From JASHVB01 sp035523995 (GTDB taxonomy: Bacteria > Pseudomonadota > Alphaproteobacteria > Acetobacterales > Acetobacteraceae): a DNA stretch of 64,000 bases. Of this stretch, positions 26,901 to 35,084 are shown piece by piece; the first letter of the stretch is position 1, and each line of letters opens with the position of its first letter. A program made the translations under genes and the position numbers. Under the pieces are notes generated by a model, which did no database searches, was not told where the DNA came from, and saw only the letters and a program-made list of their open reading frames with translations. Where the stretch lies: positions 6,452 through 70,451 of the forward strand of contig DATKPQ010000100.1 in assembly GCA_035523995.1 (NCBI GenBank), read 5' to 3'.

Positions 26901-27718
26901 ACGCCGCTCAGGTCGGTGCCAAGCCCGGATTCGAGCGTGCTTCGTGTTGACGGCTCAAGTGGCTTGCCGACACCCTTCGATGCGATTGCACTGCTCGCCA
27001 CCGAACTCATCGACGGCCCAGGCGCAGCACCGTCTGCCGCGTCTTTCTGAATTGGCTCCTTGTCCTCTGGCCTGGCCTCGGCCTTTTGGACCGACCCAAA
27101 CTGGCGCTTCTGCTCTTCCGGTCCCGGCCCCGAACCCTTCTTCTGCACCGGGACCGTCTCCGGTCTCTTCTCCGGTGTCGACGCGGTTTTCTGCACCGGC
27201 ATCGGCTCGGGCTTTTTCGCCGGCGTTGCTTCGGCTTTCTGCACCGGCATCGCCTCAGGCTTCTTCTCCGGTGCCGCCGGCTTCTGCACTGGCATCGGCT
27301 CGGGCTTTTTCTCCGGCGTTGCTTCGGCTCTCTGCACGGGCATCGCCTCAGGCTTCTTCTCCGGCGTCGCCGCGGGTTGCTGGACCGGTATCTTCTCCTG
27401 CTTCACCGGCTCTGTGGCTTGCGGCGCGGTCTGGGCCAGGGCTTCCGGCGTTACCGGCGAAATCGCGGAAGGCTCCACGCTGTTGCCGGTATTGACACGA
27501 TCGGCGGCAGCATCGGCCTCACGCTCGAACCGATCACCCTGCTCGCCAACAGCGACCTGGCGTTGCACGCCCAACCCAACGGCCGGGCCAGCCCCGCGCA
27601 GCAGTCCCGACAGCCCCGCGCGCGCACCGGAACCCGCCGGTGTCGGCGCCTTTGCCGGTGCCCGCCGCAGCGCTGGCGATGGACCCCTGGCACGTGCCTT
27701 CGCGACTGATTCGCTCAT
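23948..27718 (-). CDS. eCIS core-domain (DUF4157) protein with HNH-like nuclease motif; candidate cargo
   Basis: A 1256-residue modular protein. Residues about 58-75 contain GDRFEREADAAADRV. Residues about 108-195 are five Pro/Lys-rich 16-residue repeats (ATPEKKPEAMPVQ type). Residues about 245-325 are DUF4157, ending in AHEATHVVQQ with the zinc-protease-like HEATH at 315-319. A segment near 440-520 reads FEVDHMVELQ (D470, H471) and LSNMELLDKSSNASAGG, resembling an HNH/beta-beta-alpha-metal nuclease. The remaining 700 residues are beta-rich repetitive sequence of unknown fold. DUF4157 proteins are known to accompany eCIS and include toxins, so this is the best cargo candidate. Its start overlaps the ATPase stop (ATGA). 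Base composition drops around 25.0-26.6 kb. Confidence 0.83.
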   Translation of the reverse strand: MSESVAKARARGPSPALRRAPAKAPTPAGSGARAGLSGLLRGAGPAVGLGVQRQVAVGEQGDRFEREADAAADRVNTGNSVEPSAISPVTPEALAQTAPQATEPVKQEKIPVQQPAATPEKKPEAMPVQRAEATPEKKPEPMPVQKPAAPEKKPEAMPVQKAEATPAKKPEPMPVQKTASTPEKRPETVPVQKKGSGPGPEEQKRQFGSVQKAEARPEDKEPIQKDAADGAAPGPSMSSVASSAIASKGVGKPLEPSTRSTLESGLGTDLSGVRVHDDSTAQASARALNARAFTHGSDIWLGPGASQNDTRLMAHEATHVVQQSGGVNRMVQRASGKAPATSGPTAVASPPFTKRADKPNAYTTTLTLPPVKARFGHLYSAWATGDKLYRAAGYERGTPNQKDGIWLKQVNISPQALKPLDMDKPFDGKKRLTIKGKDRKALGYNDWIDLMRVPDWDRHGKVYPHPFEVDHMVELQAAGWPKSGAGNELSNMELLDKSSNASAGGLVRGDIATKVAAFLLTPEGKQSNVKSTKQFLAQYDIYFNKVEAGQGSATFQNWTRDEIEQGIQIKDAEPVSIVGKPGTATSFALLDPTGTAVLAEYPHKQNQASFAISGATQTKIAGLKATSISLDSNYATATPASDIGTISVAWDLPKGISVPKAANTIPIKKAAQGQYAGVLGKVPGLTADLAGASPIEFPDIDFDGNSISANGTIKPTIPLLDKLPIEARLLGRELEFGIVYSPETINFSIPGVSIDSCSIGLFYSTTRGLSAEGSLEFSIPNAAQGGVRVKINAAGEFEAGGRLQFDPGLFDVSVVNVWYRNKVWGGSGTLAINKPEKIRGIRSASITASLEGGKFSATGNVQPDIPAVESAGLTIEHDEKTGLRFSGDLAIKKDTPGIEGGSIHIEAQKPPDGDTFKVSGKGTAKPKIPGIDSTLQVTYDDGIFDASVTAAYNKGRLKGSVLVGATNRPVADGAPAGPPPPGVAGPITIYGGGSVTVVIAPWLQGTVGVRLLPQGEIELTGEIALPSTLDIFPEKSFNKNIFSIGVDIPIVGVSVAGQRIGIFANISGGLDVSAGIGPGQLQQLRLAITYNPAHEEDTLVQGDASLHVPAHAGLRLFVRGGIGAGIPIVSAEAGLEISAGLGLEGALDTGVHVDWAPAKGLTLDADASIYVEPKLKVDLSGFVTVDADLLLTTINLYEKHWQLAGFEYGSNLRFGVSFPVHYQEGQPFDLSLDKISFQVPDIDPKAMLSDLIARIA
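27136..27391 (-). repeat. In-frame 48-bp tandem repeats in the DUF4157 gene
   Basis: Five near-identical 16-codon units encode PVQxxxATPEKKPEx(M/V). They form a flexible, positively charged Pro/Lys linker before the DUF4157 domain. DNA identity between units is high, so copy number is likely to vary. Confidence 0.8.
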
Positions 27719-29856
27719 GACCGCATCACTTCCATAAAGGCACCCAGGCCGCTCGGCCGCGCGGCGAAGCCACTGCCGTCGAGCGGACAGGTGGCGCCGA
27801 CCTTGCGATACTCGGCGCGGATCGCCGCTTCGAGATGCGCCTCGCGTACCACCCCTTCACCCTCGTCGACGGCGAGCAACGTCGCGTGCAGCGCGGCATT
27901 ACGGATCTGCCCGCCGGTCAGCGCGCAACGCTGCACCACTTCGGCGAAAAAGCCGCTGCCGATGGCGTGCCGCGCCGGCAGATGCAACCACCAGATTGCA
28001 CGGCGCTCCTCCGGCTGCGGGTGGACAAACGACACCACCACGTCCATCCGCCGCTGAAACGCCCGGTCGATATGCTGCGCGGCGTTGGTCGTTACGATGA
28101 CGATGCCATGATAGTTCTCCAGCCGCTGCAACAGGTAATTGGTTTCCAGATTGGCGTAGCGGTCGTTGGCCGTCTTGACCTCGGTTCGGTTGCCGAGCAG
28201 CGAGTCGCCTTCGTCCAGCAGCAGAATGACATCGAGCGCCTCGGCCCGTGACAGCACCTGATGCAGGTTCTTCTCAGTCTCGCCGATGTACTTGTTGACG
28301 ACGGCACCGAGATCGACGCGGTACAGGTCGATGCCCAGCTCGGCCGCGATGATCTTCGCCGCCAGTGTCTTGCCGGTGCCGCTGGCACCGGTAAACAGCG
28401 CACGCACGCCGCGATTGGAGCTGGCGGTAAACGCGCTGCCGAGATGCCGCAGCATTCGTTCGCGATGGCGACAGCGCAGCTCCAGCTCGCGAAGCCTGAT
28501 CCCCGTCGGCTCGCTGACCACAAGCTCGTGCCATGAGCCTCCGCCCTCGAGCAGCGCCGCGTGCGTATCCAGCATGTGGCGGTTGAGGGTCCGGCACGCG
28601 TGGCGAATGTCGCCAATCTCAACATTTTCGCGCCGGTCCAGGGCGGCGTGGCCGATCGCCATCGTTGCAGCCTGGCGGAGATGTCCGGCCGGCAGCAGGA
28701 AGCGCTCGCTCAAATGTTTCAGGTCAGCGCCAGCGTGGCCGTGCAGCGCTTCACGCCAGGAACGCTGGCGTTGCTCCGCCGACAGCAGCGGCAGGCTCAG
28801 GGTCAACGCCGCTTCCGTCGTCGTGCCCGCGATGCCGCCCTCGAGCCCGAGAACGATGCCCAGTGGCCCGGCATAGCCTGGCAACACCGGCACATCGGCG
28901 GTTTCGCCGGGAGCCAGGTCATAAACAAAGACGGGCAGATAGCACCCCATGACGCAGAGCGGTCCCAGCAGCGGTGGGCTGGCCCGCTTCGGCCCCGCCC
29001 CATCGCCGGGCCGTTCCGCCGTTCCGGGGACCACGGCAAGCCCAAGGCCACACGCACGTGCCATAGAACCCAGCACACGAAGCTGATCGCTGCCGGGCAT
29101 CCCCTTCACTACGACCGTGCGAATCCGGCCGTCCGCGATCAGTTCCGGCAGGCGACCGAGCCGCGCCAGGAACTCATCGTCCAGGATCAGATCAGCGACC
29201 GGCGCGAAGCTCTCCCCCGCCAGAAGCTGACAGCCAGGCAGCAGATCGTCACTGCGTTCGCCGCGGATCATCCGCCAAACCGACGCCGGCGTTTTGATCG
29301 TCAATTCCGAGCGTGGTGCCTCGGGATTGACGACCTCGATCAGCCCGAACGTCAGCAGATCGCGACACACCGTCCAACCACTTGCATCCGACCCGCCGTC
29401 GCCGTTCGCCATGATACGCCCGACCAGTTCCAGCGAAGGACGGCGCGAAACCAGCGGACTTTGCAGTGCTTCGAACAAGGTGCCGAATCGCGAATCCTCC
29501 TCGCCAAGCGCGGCCATCATCAGCGCCATCCGGCCGTTGAACCCAAGACCGAGGTGCCGTGACAGCGCGACGAGCGGCAGCTCGACCGCTGCCTCGCTTT
29601 CCCACGCCTTGATCTCCGTCCGCCACCAGGACAACGTGTCCACCCATGACAGCCCATCGGGGATATGCGGCAGGATCTGTTCTAGATAGCGCCCGAGATG
29701 CGGGTGCTCTGCCAATGTTCGTTCCAAGGTCATGCCGCCCTCACCCCCCAGGCGGCGCAGCGCGTGCACCAGGTGGTAGAGCGCCGCGTAGAAGTTCAGC
29801 CGGAAATGACCCGCTGCGTCGTGTTGGATATGGGCGAATGCATTGGGCATCATCAT
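27715..29856 (-). CDS. eCIS AAA+ ATPase (Afp15-like)
   Basis: A 713-residue ATPase. The C-terminal AAA+ module has Walker A GASGTGKT (around residue 490), Walker B VILLLDEGDSLLG (around 545), a sensor region VIVTTNAAQHIDRAFQRRMD with the arginine finger, and a lid. The N-terminal 450 residues are a divergent second domain with QLRVLGSMARACG and no P-loop. An AAA+ protein of this type is a hallmark of eCIS loci (Afp15/Pvc15) and is thought to aid particle assembly or cargo loading. ATG follows the previous stop directly (TAGATGATGATG), and its own stop overlaps the DUF4157 start. Confidence 0.88.
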   Translation of the reverse strand: MMMPNAFAHIQHDAAGHFRLNFYAALYHLVHALRRLGGEGGMTLERTLAEHPHLGRYLEQILPHIPDGLSWVDTLSWWRTEIKAWESEAAVELPLVALSRHLGLGFNGRMALMMAALGEEDSRFGTLFEALQSPLVSRRPSLELVGRIMANGDGGSDASGWTVCRDLLTFGLIEVVNPEAPRSELTIKTPASVWRMIRGERSDDLLPGCQLLAGESFAPVADLILDDEFLARLGRLPELIADGRIRTVVVKGMPGSDQLRVLGSMARACGLGLAVVPGTAERPGDGAGPKRASPPLLGPLCVMGCYLPVFVYDLAPGETADVPVLPGYAGPLGIVLGLEGGIAGTTTEAALTLSLPLLSAEQRQRSWREALHGHAGADLKHLSERFLLPAGHLRQAATMAIGHAALDRRENVEIGDIRHACRTLNRHMLDTHAALLEGGGSWHELVVSEPTGIRLRELELRCRHRERMLRHLGSAFTASSNRGVRALFTGASGTGKTLAAKIIAAELGIDLYRVDLGAVVNKYIGETEKNLHQVLSRAEALDVILLLDEGDSLLGNRTEVKTANDRYANLETNYLLQRLENYHGIVIVTTNAAQHIDRAFQRRMDVVVSFVHPQPEERRAIWWLHLPARHAIGSGFFAEVVQRCALTGGQIRNAALHATLLAVDEGEGVVREAHLEAAIRAEYRKVGATCPLDGSGFAARPSGLGAFMEVMRS

Positions 29857-32049
29857 CTACTCGAAATGAAACAGGATGACCCGGTTGAACGCGACGAGCC
29901 AACCGGGATTGCGGTCGAGCCCGGACACCCTCACCGGCAGTGATACCGCGTCGAGCCTCATCACCAGATCGACATGCGTTGGTGTCACGTGCAGGTGGCC
30001 CCGGCGGCTGAGCAATGCTTCGTGCAGGCCTTCCGCCGTCGGATCGATCCCCAGCGCGCGGATCAGACGCCGCCGGATGAACGGAACGGCCAGGGACAAC
30101 CAACGCCTGAGTGCAGGATCGATGCACGCGATCAAGGGTCCCGACAATGTTGCAAGCGGCGCATTGGCAAAACGCTCCCGCGGCAGCGCGGCGGAGAGCA
30201 TGCGTGCGTCGGGCGGAGAACCGCGGCAGGTTTCGCTCAGCACGTACCCCGCATGGTTCCAAATGCGCAGCCGGCGGCCGTTTGCGGCCCAGGCTCGTGG
30301 CTCGCTCGCGTCGGCCGTCATCTGTTCTGACCAGGCGATGGGAAGTTGGTAACGGGCCCGTCGCGGCAGTCCGGCGCCAAGTGCCGCGCGTGTGTCGCGT
30401 CCCGAAAGCACAGCGAGCGCCGTCCAAATCGGGTCGCCGGCGTGGTCGGTATCCGATGGCAGCAGTGCCCGGCCCAGAGCATCGAGGATGCCCCAACTTC
30501 CGACCATGCTCGCCAATCGCCATTCCGTCTCGAAGCAGTCGGGCAAATCGAGCGCGCACATGGCGTTGATCAGATACAGGATGCCCCCGAGTGCGGTTTC
30601 GACACCGCTTTCCAGCGACAGCCCTGCTTCGGGTAACAGGGTGTCGGTGTCATCTGCCGGTTTTTCGACATCCGGCGGACTTATTTGCAGGCGCGAAACA
30701 GCAACGTCATTTGCCGCCGCGACGTGGTTGGGTGGTGCCGGTTCCTGCTCACCGATTGACGCTTCCGTGGCGGAGGCAGGCACCGCGAGCCGTGTCGCTG
30801 GTTGATCGCCGGCGGCGGAGGGTGAGGCCGTCAGGACCGGTGACGGTGAATCTTGCGATGTCTGCTCGGAATCGCCGGGAACTGGTCGCGCCGGCGGCGC
30901 ATTGGTTGCCATGCTCTGCGCGTCGGTCGCGAGCGATCGGGCCACGTCACGCGGGCGCGACGGCGGCGCGGGCGTCCGTGGCGGCGGCTGCATGTCGCCC
31001 CGCGCGCTTTTCTTGGCCGGCTGCGAGGCATGGTCGATGTCCGTTGCCACAATGCGTCCGGCAATCGGCGCGGACCCCGGCGTTTGCGACATCGCGGGCG
31101 CCGCGCGGGCGGGCGCCATTGGCTGGCTTTGCCACCACCGTTGCAGACCCACCGCGAAAGAGGCACTGCGCACGGCCTCCGGCCGGTGGTACAGCATCAA
31201 CGCGATGCCCAGGAGACAGGCTCGAGGCCGGTCAAGATCGGCGGGAACCGCGCCGGGCGGCGCGCCCGCCGACCATGGCGGTGGTGTTCTGACTGAACGC
31301 CTTGCGGGCGTTATCGCCGGTTCCTCCGCCATCGGGCGACCCTGGTTCGCGTGCTTCTTGTCGCTGGTGGCGGCGGATGGCGGCGGCAAATCGGCGGTGG
31401 CACCCGCGGCAAACCCTGCGGGTGGCGATACCACACACGTCGTGGTTTCAGAGACACCATGCACCGCGCTGATCGCGGCCAGAACGGTCAGTGCCTCCGA
31501 AGGCGAGAGGGCGCGGACGACCTCGACCGCACGGCCCTGGCGCGCCAACCGTGCCAGGGCCGCCGGTACCCAGACCGCCCGATCGCACAACAGCGTGGCG
31601 AGCGTCGGGGGAAAGGCGGTCGCTGATGAACTGGCAACGCTCCGCCACCACCAGCGCTCCCGCAGTCTGCCGCTGACGAGATCGAGCATGAGGCTCGCCA
31701 GCAATTCGCTTTCGTCGGCGAAGACGACGGCATCGGCGTCGATCGGCACCGGTCCTCGGCCGGGGCGCGCGGCACGGCGGTAAAACCCGGCCAGGTTCTC
31801 ACGTGCGGCCCGCTCCCACGCGGCATCGACCAAGCCGAGCCTTCGTTGCGGCGAGAGGCGCCCCGGCAACGGGTCGTTCATATGCCGGACGATCAGCACG
31901 GTGGCGGGGGAAAGCTCTGGCGGACGCAGGTCGGCGCCTTCCAGCATTCCCGACATCGCGAGCCGGGGGTTCGCGTTCTCCCCAACGCCCCGCACGCGGA
32001 GCCGCCCGATCCGCGTGCGATTGGCGTTATCCCACAGTAACAGCCCCAT
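29857..32049 (-). CDS. Uncharacterised injection-system protein (730 aa)
   Basis: I do not recognise a family. The N-terminal 190 residues look globular (TVLIVRHMNDPLPGRLSPQR; Trp-rich LRERWWWRS). Residues about 215-430 are Ala/Pro/Thr-rich low complexity, probably disordered. The C-terminal 280 residues are globular again (LYLINAMCALDLPDCF, HVDLVMRLDAVSLPVRVSG, closing DRNPGWLVAFNRVILFHFE). Its place directly before the AAA+ ATPase is where Afp14, the tape measure, lies in Afp. However, long coiled coils expected of a tape measure are absent. It abuts the ATPase start, so the two are probably co-translated and may work together. Confidence 0.62.
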   Translation of the reverse strand: MGLLLWDNANRTRIGRLRVRGVGENANPRLAMSGMLEGADLRPPELSPATVLIVRHMNDPLPGRLSPQRRLGLVDAAWERAARENLAGFYRRAARPGRGPVPIDADAVVFADESELLASLMLDLVSGRLRERWWWRSVASSSATAFPPTLATLLCDRAVWVPAALARLARQGRAVEVVRALSPSEALTVLAAISAVHGVSETTTCVVSPPAGFAAGATADLPPPSAATSDKKHANQGRPMAEEPAITPARRSVRTPPPWSAGAPPGAVPADLDRPRACLLGIALMLYHRPEAVRSASFAVGLQRWWQSQPMAPARAAPAMSQTPGSAPIAGRIVATDIDHASQPAKKSARGDMQPPPRTPAPPSRPRDVARSLATDAQSMATNAPPARPVPGDSEQTSQDSPSPVLTASPSAAGDQPATRLAVPASATEASIGEQEPAPPNHVAAANDVAVSRLQISPPDVEKPADDTDTLLPEAGLSLESGVETALGGILYLINAMCALDLPDCFETEWRLASMVGSWGILDALGRALLPSDTDHAGDPIWTALAVLSGRDTRAALGAGLPRRARYQLPIAWSEQMTADASEPRAWAANGRRLRIWNHAGYVLSETCRGSPPDARMLSAALPRERFANAPLATLSGPLIACIDPALRRWLSLAVPFIRRRLIRALGIDPTAEGLHEALLSRRGHLHVTPTHVDLVMRLDAVSLPVRVSGLDRNPGWLVAFNRVILFHFE

Positions 32050-32083
32050 CTTGCCAACAGTTCACATGGTCCTTTGCTTCCTT

Positions 32084-33088
32084 TCAGGGGGTGATCAGGA
32101 AGGCGAGAGTAACGCCACCAGCCTGTCCAAGGCCGCCGGCGCGTTCGACTTTGCTGTTGACCTGCGAAAGATTATAGATATGCGCGTCGCCCGGCTTTGC
32201 ACCCGAGAGATCGGCGATGAAGTGGAATTTGGCGAAGAAGTTCGGTGGCAATACGACTCGCGCAGAGGTTCCGTTGGCTTTTTTGCAATCACCTTCCAGA
32301 GCCGCGATGATTTCAAGCGCTTCCTTTTCAATCCAATGTTCGATCCTGTCGAGCAGACTTTCGTGAGGGCTCTTGAATGCGCTCAGGTCGAGCTCAACGG
32401 AGCGCAGAGGTGTGGTGGCGATCTGCTTGAAGCCCGGGTGAAGCTGCAGGCTGGGCATGACAGCGTCCAACACCGTGCGATTGGGCTCCAGGACGGGCAC
32501 CGCTTGGATCGCAACAAATTGTGGGCCGCGGCGAGACGTGCCGTTGCCGATCGGTATCCTTATCATTCCCTGGCCGTCGGTCGTATTCACGGTGCAATTA
32601 TGTTGTGCATAGTGCTGGTCGCTGCCAGGATAACCCGAAAGGTCGCCTGAATCCGGGGTTGCCCCCAAGGGATATACGCGTGCCAGTAGGCAGGCATGAT
32701 GGGGTTGCGACAGGGTCGGAATCGTACTGGAATCCCAAGGTCCGACAGATGTCACAACATTCAACTGGCCAGCCGTTATGTTGGGCTGAGCTGGCGATCC
32801 GCCGGTGAGCGAACCCAACGATGCCTGAGCCATGCCCAAAAACGGATCGCCGATATACAGATCGAAGAGCGCGGTATTCAACTCGGCGGCAACCCCGGCA
32901 AACGCGCACTCTGCCTTCCACGAGACTGTGACGCTCGTGTGGTTTGCGCCTGGATATACATCGCTTGGATCGCTTGGCTTCGTCGTCATGATGACGCTGG
33001 GACTTAGCCAATACGGATTTGGCGGTGTCGCATCTATCCACAGGCACCCGTTCGGGTCGAACTCGGCGATATTGGGATCTGTACTCAT
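32084..33088 (-). CDS. Uncharacterised injection-system protein (334 aa)
   Basis: No family recognised. The protein opens MSTDPNIAEFDPNGCLWID, is rich in beta-prone sequence and proline, and has HPGFKQIATTPLRSVELDLS and FFAKFHFIADLSGAKPGDAHIYNLSQ near the end. No membrane segment or signal peptide. Its location after baseplate genes and before the ATPase suggests an external decoration or fibre-like component, by inference. AAGGAGG lies upstream of the ATG. Base composition is a little lower in GC than the neighbouring structural genes. Confidence 0.6.
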   Translation of the reverse strand: MSTDPNIAEFDPNGCLWIDATPPNPYWLSPSVIMTTKPSDPSDVYPGANHTSVTVSWKAECAFAGVAAELNTALFDLYIGDPFLGMAQASLGSLTGGSPAQPNITAGQLNVVTSVGPWDSSTIPTLSQPHHACLLARVYPLGATPDSGDLSGYPGSDQHYAQHNCTVNTTDGQGMIRIPIGNGTSRRGPQFVAIQAVPVLEPNRTVLDAVMPSLQLHPGFKQIATTPLRSVELDLSAFKSPHESLLDRIEHWIEKEALEIIAALEGDCKKANGTSARVVLPPNFFAKFHFIADLSGAKPGDAHIYNLSQVNSKVERAGGLGQAGGVTLAFLITP

Positions 33089-33112
33089 GACATCCTCCTT
33101 CGCTGGTGATGG

Positions 33113-33688
33113 TTACCCGGCCGTCGTGTAGCCAACTTGGAAGGCATTGATCGTAACTCCCGCACCAAGCACTTCGGATTGGATGGCGTACTTGAACAGA
33201 GAGTTCTGCACGGTCTCCATATCTTTAAGCGCGCTCGCTGTGAGTCCTGGTACGCTAGGGCTTCCCGTGAGCGTAAACGGGTTCCCGCCTGTGCTGAGAT
33301 CAATCAGGATCAAGGTCGTGCCGGCGGTGCCGCCAAGCGGCATGACCAGCAGGCTCGCAAAGCCCTTCGCCGCCGGACTGGTCTGAGCCCCGATTGCTAC
33401 CATCTGATTGATGGTTGCGCCATCAGGCAGATTGAGCGGTATGAAGCCGTTCGAACCGGCAGCCGACGTTGCCACCCCTAATGCAACAGTCCAGGCCGTG
33501 GCTCCACTGATGGCGGCAAAATTCGGCTGAACCGTCAGATTGACGGTCTGGGAGCCCGGTGCCGCGGCTTCCAGCTGACTGGCCATGGCCTGCAGGGCCG
33601 CCTTTACGGTGTTATGGTAGTTGCTGGTGATGATATTCCCGTCCTGGGCATCAGGTATCGCGTTCACCAGCGTTTGCAGGTCAGACAT
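33113..33688 (-). CDS. Uncharacterised injection-system protein (191 aa), possible fibre/adhesin
   Basis: A 191-residue protein beginning MSDLQTLVNAIPDAQDGNII, with a short helical N-terminus (NYHNTVKAALQAMASQLE) and a beta-rich body dense in Gly, Ala and Thr (NLTVQPNFAAISGATAWTV, LLVMPLGGTAGTTLILID). A helical neck followed by a beta head resembles small fibre or receptor-binding proteins of contractile particles. No known domain could be assigned, so this is only suggestive. It sits 24 bases from its neighbour on each side. Confidence 0.58.
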   Translation of the reverse strand: MSDLQTLVNAIPDAQDGNIITSNYHNTVKAALQAMASQLEAAAPGSQTVNLTVQPNFAAISGATAWTVALGVATSAAGSNGFIPLNLPDGATINQMVAIGAQTSPAAKGFASLLVMPLGGTAGTTLILIDLSTGGNPFTLTGSPSVPGLTASALKDMETVQNSLFKYAIQSEVLGAGVTINAFQVGYTTAG

Positions 33689-33700
33689 AGGACATCCCCT

Positions 33701-35077
33701 TCATACAACGCGCGGAGCGAAACGGCTGAGACTCCACTTCGCCCCGCCGAAGCGGGCGACGCCCCGATAGCGCATTGCCGGACTGGTAAAAATAAGCGCC
33801 AGTTGCGCCGTGGTGCCGCCGTTGATGGCTTGCAGGTTTTCCCACACCAGGTAGAGCTGAATTTCGCCAGTCTGGGACAACGAGATGGGTTCGAAATCGA
33901 GCGCCTCGGCAAAAATCGCACGCAGTTGGCTGCCATCAGTCGTGGCGACATCGTGAGAGGCGTGCGCGCCAAAGAATCCTGGCAGGTCGAAGGCTGGGGC
34001 TGCTGGGGTGCCGGTCACTGTCGAAAGGCCGTCGCCTGTGACTGGCAGCAACCCGGCGGCCGGCAGATAGGTAAAGTAGCTATCGACCTCGACCGATGCG
34101 GGGTTTGTCTGGTTGGCGACAATCGACTGCGCCTGATCCTCGAACTGAAGGAACATGGCTTCGGCCTCGCTGCGCCGGCGCCGGCTCAATAGCAACGGCC
34201 AGGTCGTGGTCTGCACCGGCGGGATCGGTTGTCGGCGCACCGACCACTGATCTAGGAACTGCACCCCCTGTACCGTCCAGTATATCAGCGCCAGCGGCAA
34301 ATCCAAGCTTGTCACTGCACCGGATGCAATCAGCGAGTCGATCGCGCCATAGGCCAAATACGGCGACTGCTTATTGGTGCGCGCAAAGGGATCAACAAGA
34401 AGACCCGTCACTTCTTCTGTCCCGAAACAAACATGCGCGAGCCAGTTGCGCAGTTTCGACAGGCTCGCCGTGTCGGTCTGCGTCATCAACTGGGCGATCG
34501 CGGTTTGCGTTGCCTGGCTCAATCTCGTCAGCGTGGTGATGTCGAACTGCACAAGGCGAAAGCTGACACCCTCGACCGCATATCGGCTGCCGCAACCAGT
34601 GGCAGCGTTCACATCGTTGAAGCCGAACATCGGCGCCTGGCCCTGGTACCCCGATGCCGGCGTGGCGAGCAGGATATAGATGCCCGCCTGGACGGGCACC
34701 GCGGTCGAGGACGGGGGCGCGCAATTCGCAAACAAACCCGCATCCGGCGGCTGCGGCGTGGTGACACGCGTCAGCGCCACCTGAACATCGAGCGGCAGCG
34801 CCACTGCCTGGCCGGCGACGTTGAACCCCAGGCCCTGGCTCACGGAAACGACCGGTGTTGCGGTGCCGCTGCCGGCAGAAACCAGCTCGACCCACAGACC
34901 GCGCACCACACCAGCGCCTACAGTCATGCCAAGCTGCTCGTGCTGCTCCCGGTTCGCCTCCTGATCGGTCTGCAGGTCGCCAGCATTCAGGATACGGCCG
35001 TTGAAATAGTTCGTATTCTGGATCCCGGAATCCAGGATCGCCTCGGTCAGGCTTCGGGTTTGCGTCGCGACGGTCAT
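33701..35077 (-). CDS. Uncharacterised eCIS-associated protein (458 aa), similar to upstream neighbour
   Basis: Its first 130 residues (IQNTNYFNGRILNAGDLQTDQEANREQHEQL, then GAGVVRGLWVEL and QGLGFNVAGQAVALP) share a pattern with the 444-residue protein encoded just upstream: an N-Y-x-G-x-L opening, an acidic-aromatic step, a helical stretch, G-x-G-V/T-V-x-G-L and a final G-x-A-x-x-x-x-G-R/Q-x-I/V. This motif occurs in conserved unknown proteins near contractile tail-like loci. Start chosen at the ATG at 35077 (MTVATQTRS), 7 bases after the previous stop; a longer frame would overlap the neighbour. Possibly a baseplate or fibre-attachment component. Confidence 0.62.
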   Translation of the reverse strand: MTVATQTRSLTEAILDSGIQNTNYFNGRILNAGDLQTDQEANREQHEQLGMTVGAGVVRGLWVELVSAGSGTATPVVSVSQGLGFNVAGQAVALPLDVQVALTRVTTPQPPDAGLFANCAPPSSTAVPVQAGIYILLATPASGYQGQAPMFGFNDVNAATGCGSRYAVEGVSFRLVQFDITTLTRLSQATQTAIAQLMTQTDTASLSKLRNWLAHVCFGTEEVTGLLVDPFARTNKQSPYLAYGAIDSLIASGAVTSLDLPLALIYWTVQGVQFLDQWSVRRQPIPPVQTTTWPLLLSRRRRSEAEAMFLQFEDQAQSIVANQTNPASVEVDSYFTYLPAAGLLPVTGDGLSTVTGTPAAPAFDLPGFFGAHASHDVATTDGSQLRAIFAEALDFEPISLSQTGEIQLYLVWENLQAINGGTTAQLALIFTSPAMRYRGVARFGGAKWSLSRFAPRVV

Positions 35078-35084
35078 GGTGGTG

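Noticed and set aside
27060..27737. Plus-strand Gly/Phe-rich frame opposite the DUF4157 repeat region, resembling a repeat protein
   Set aside because: It is the complement of the in-frame PEKKPE repeats; no start signal, and the minus frame continues through the whole DUF4157 gene.
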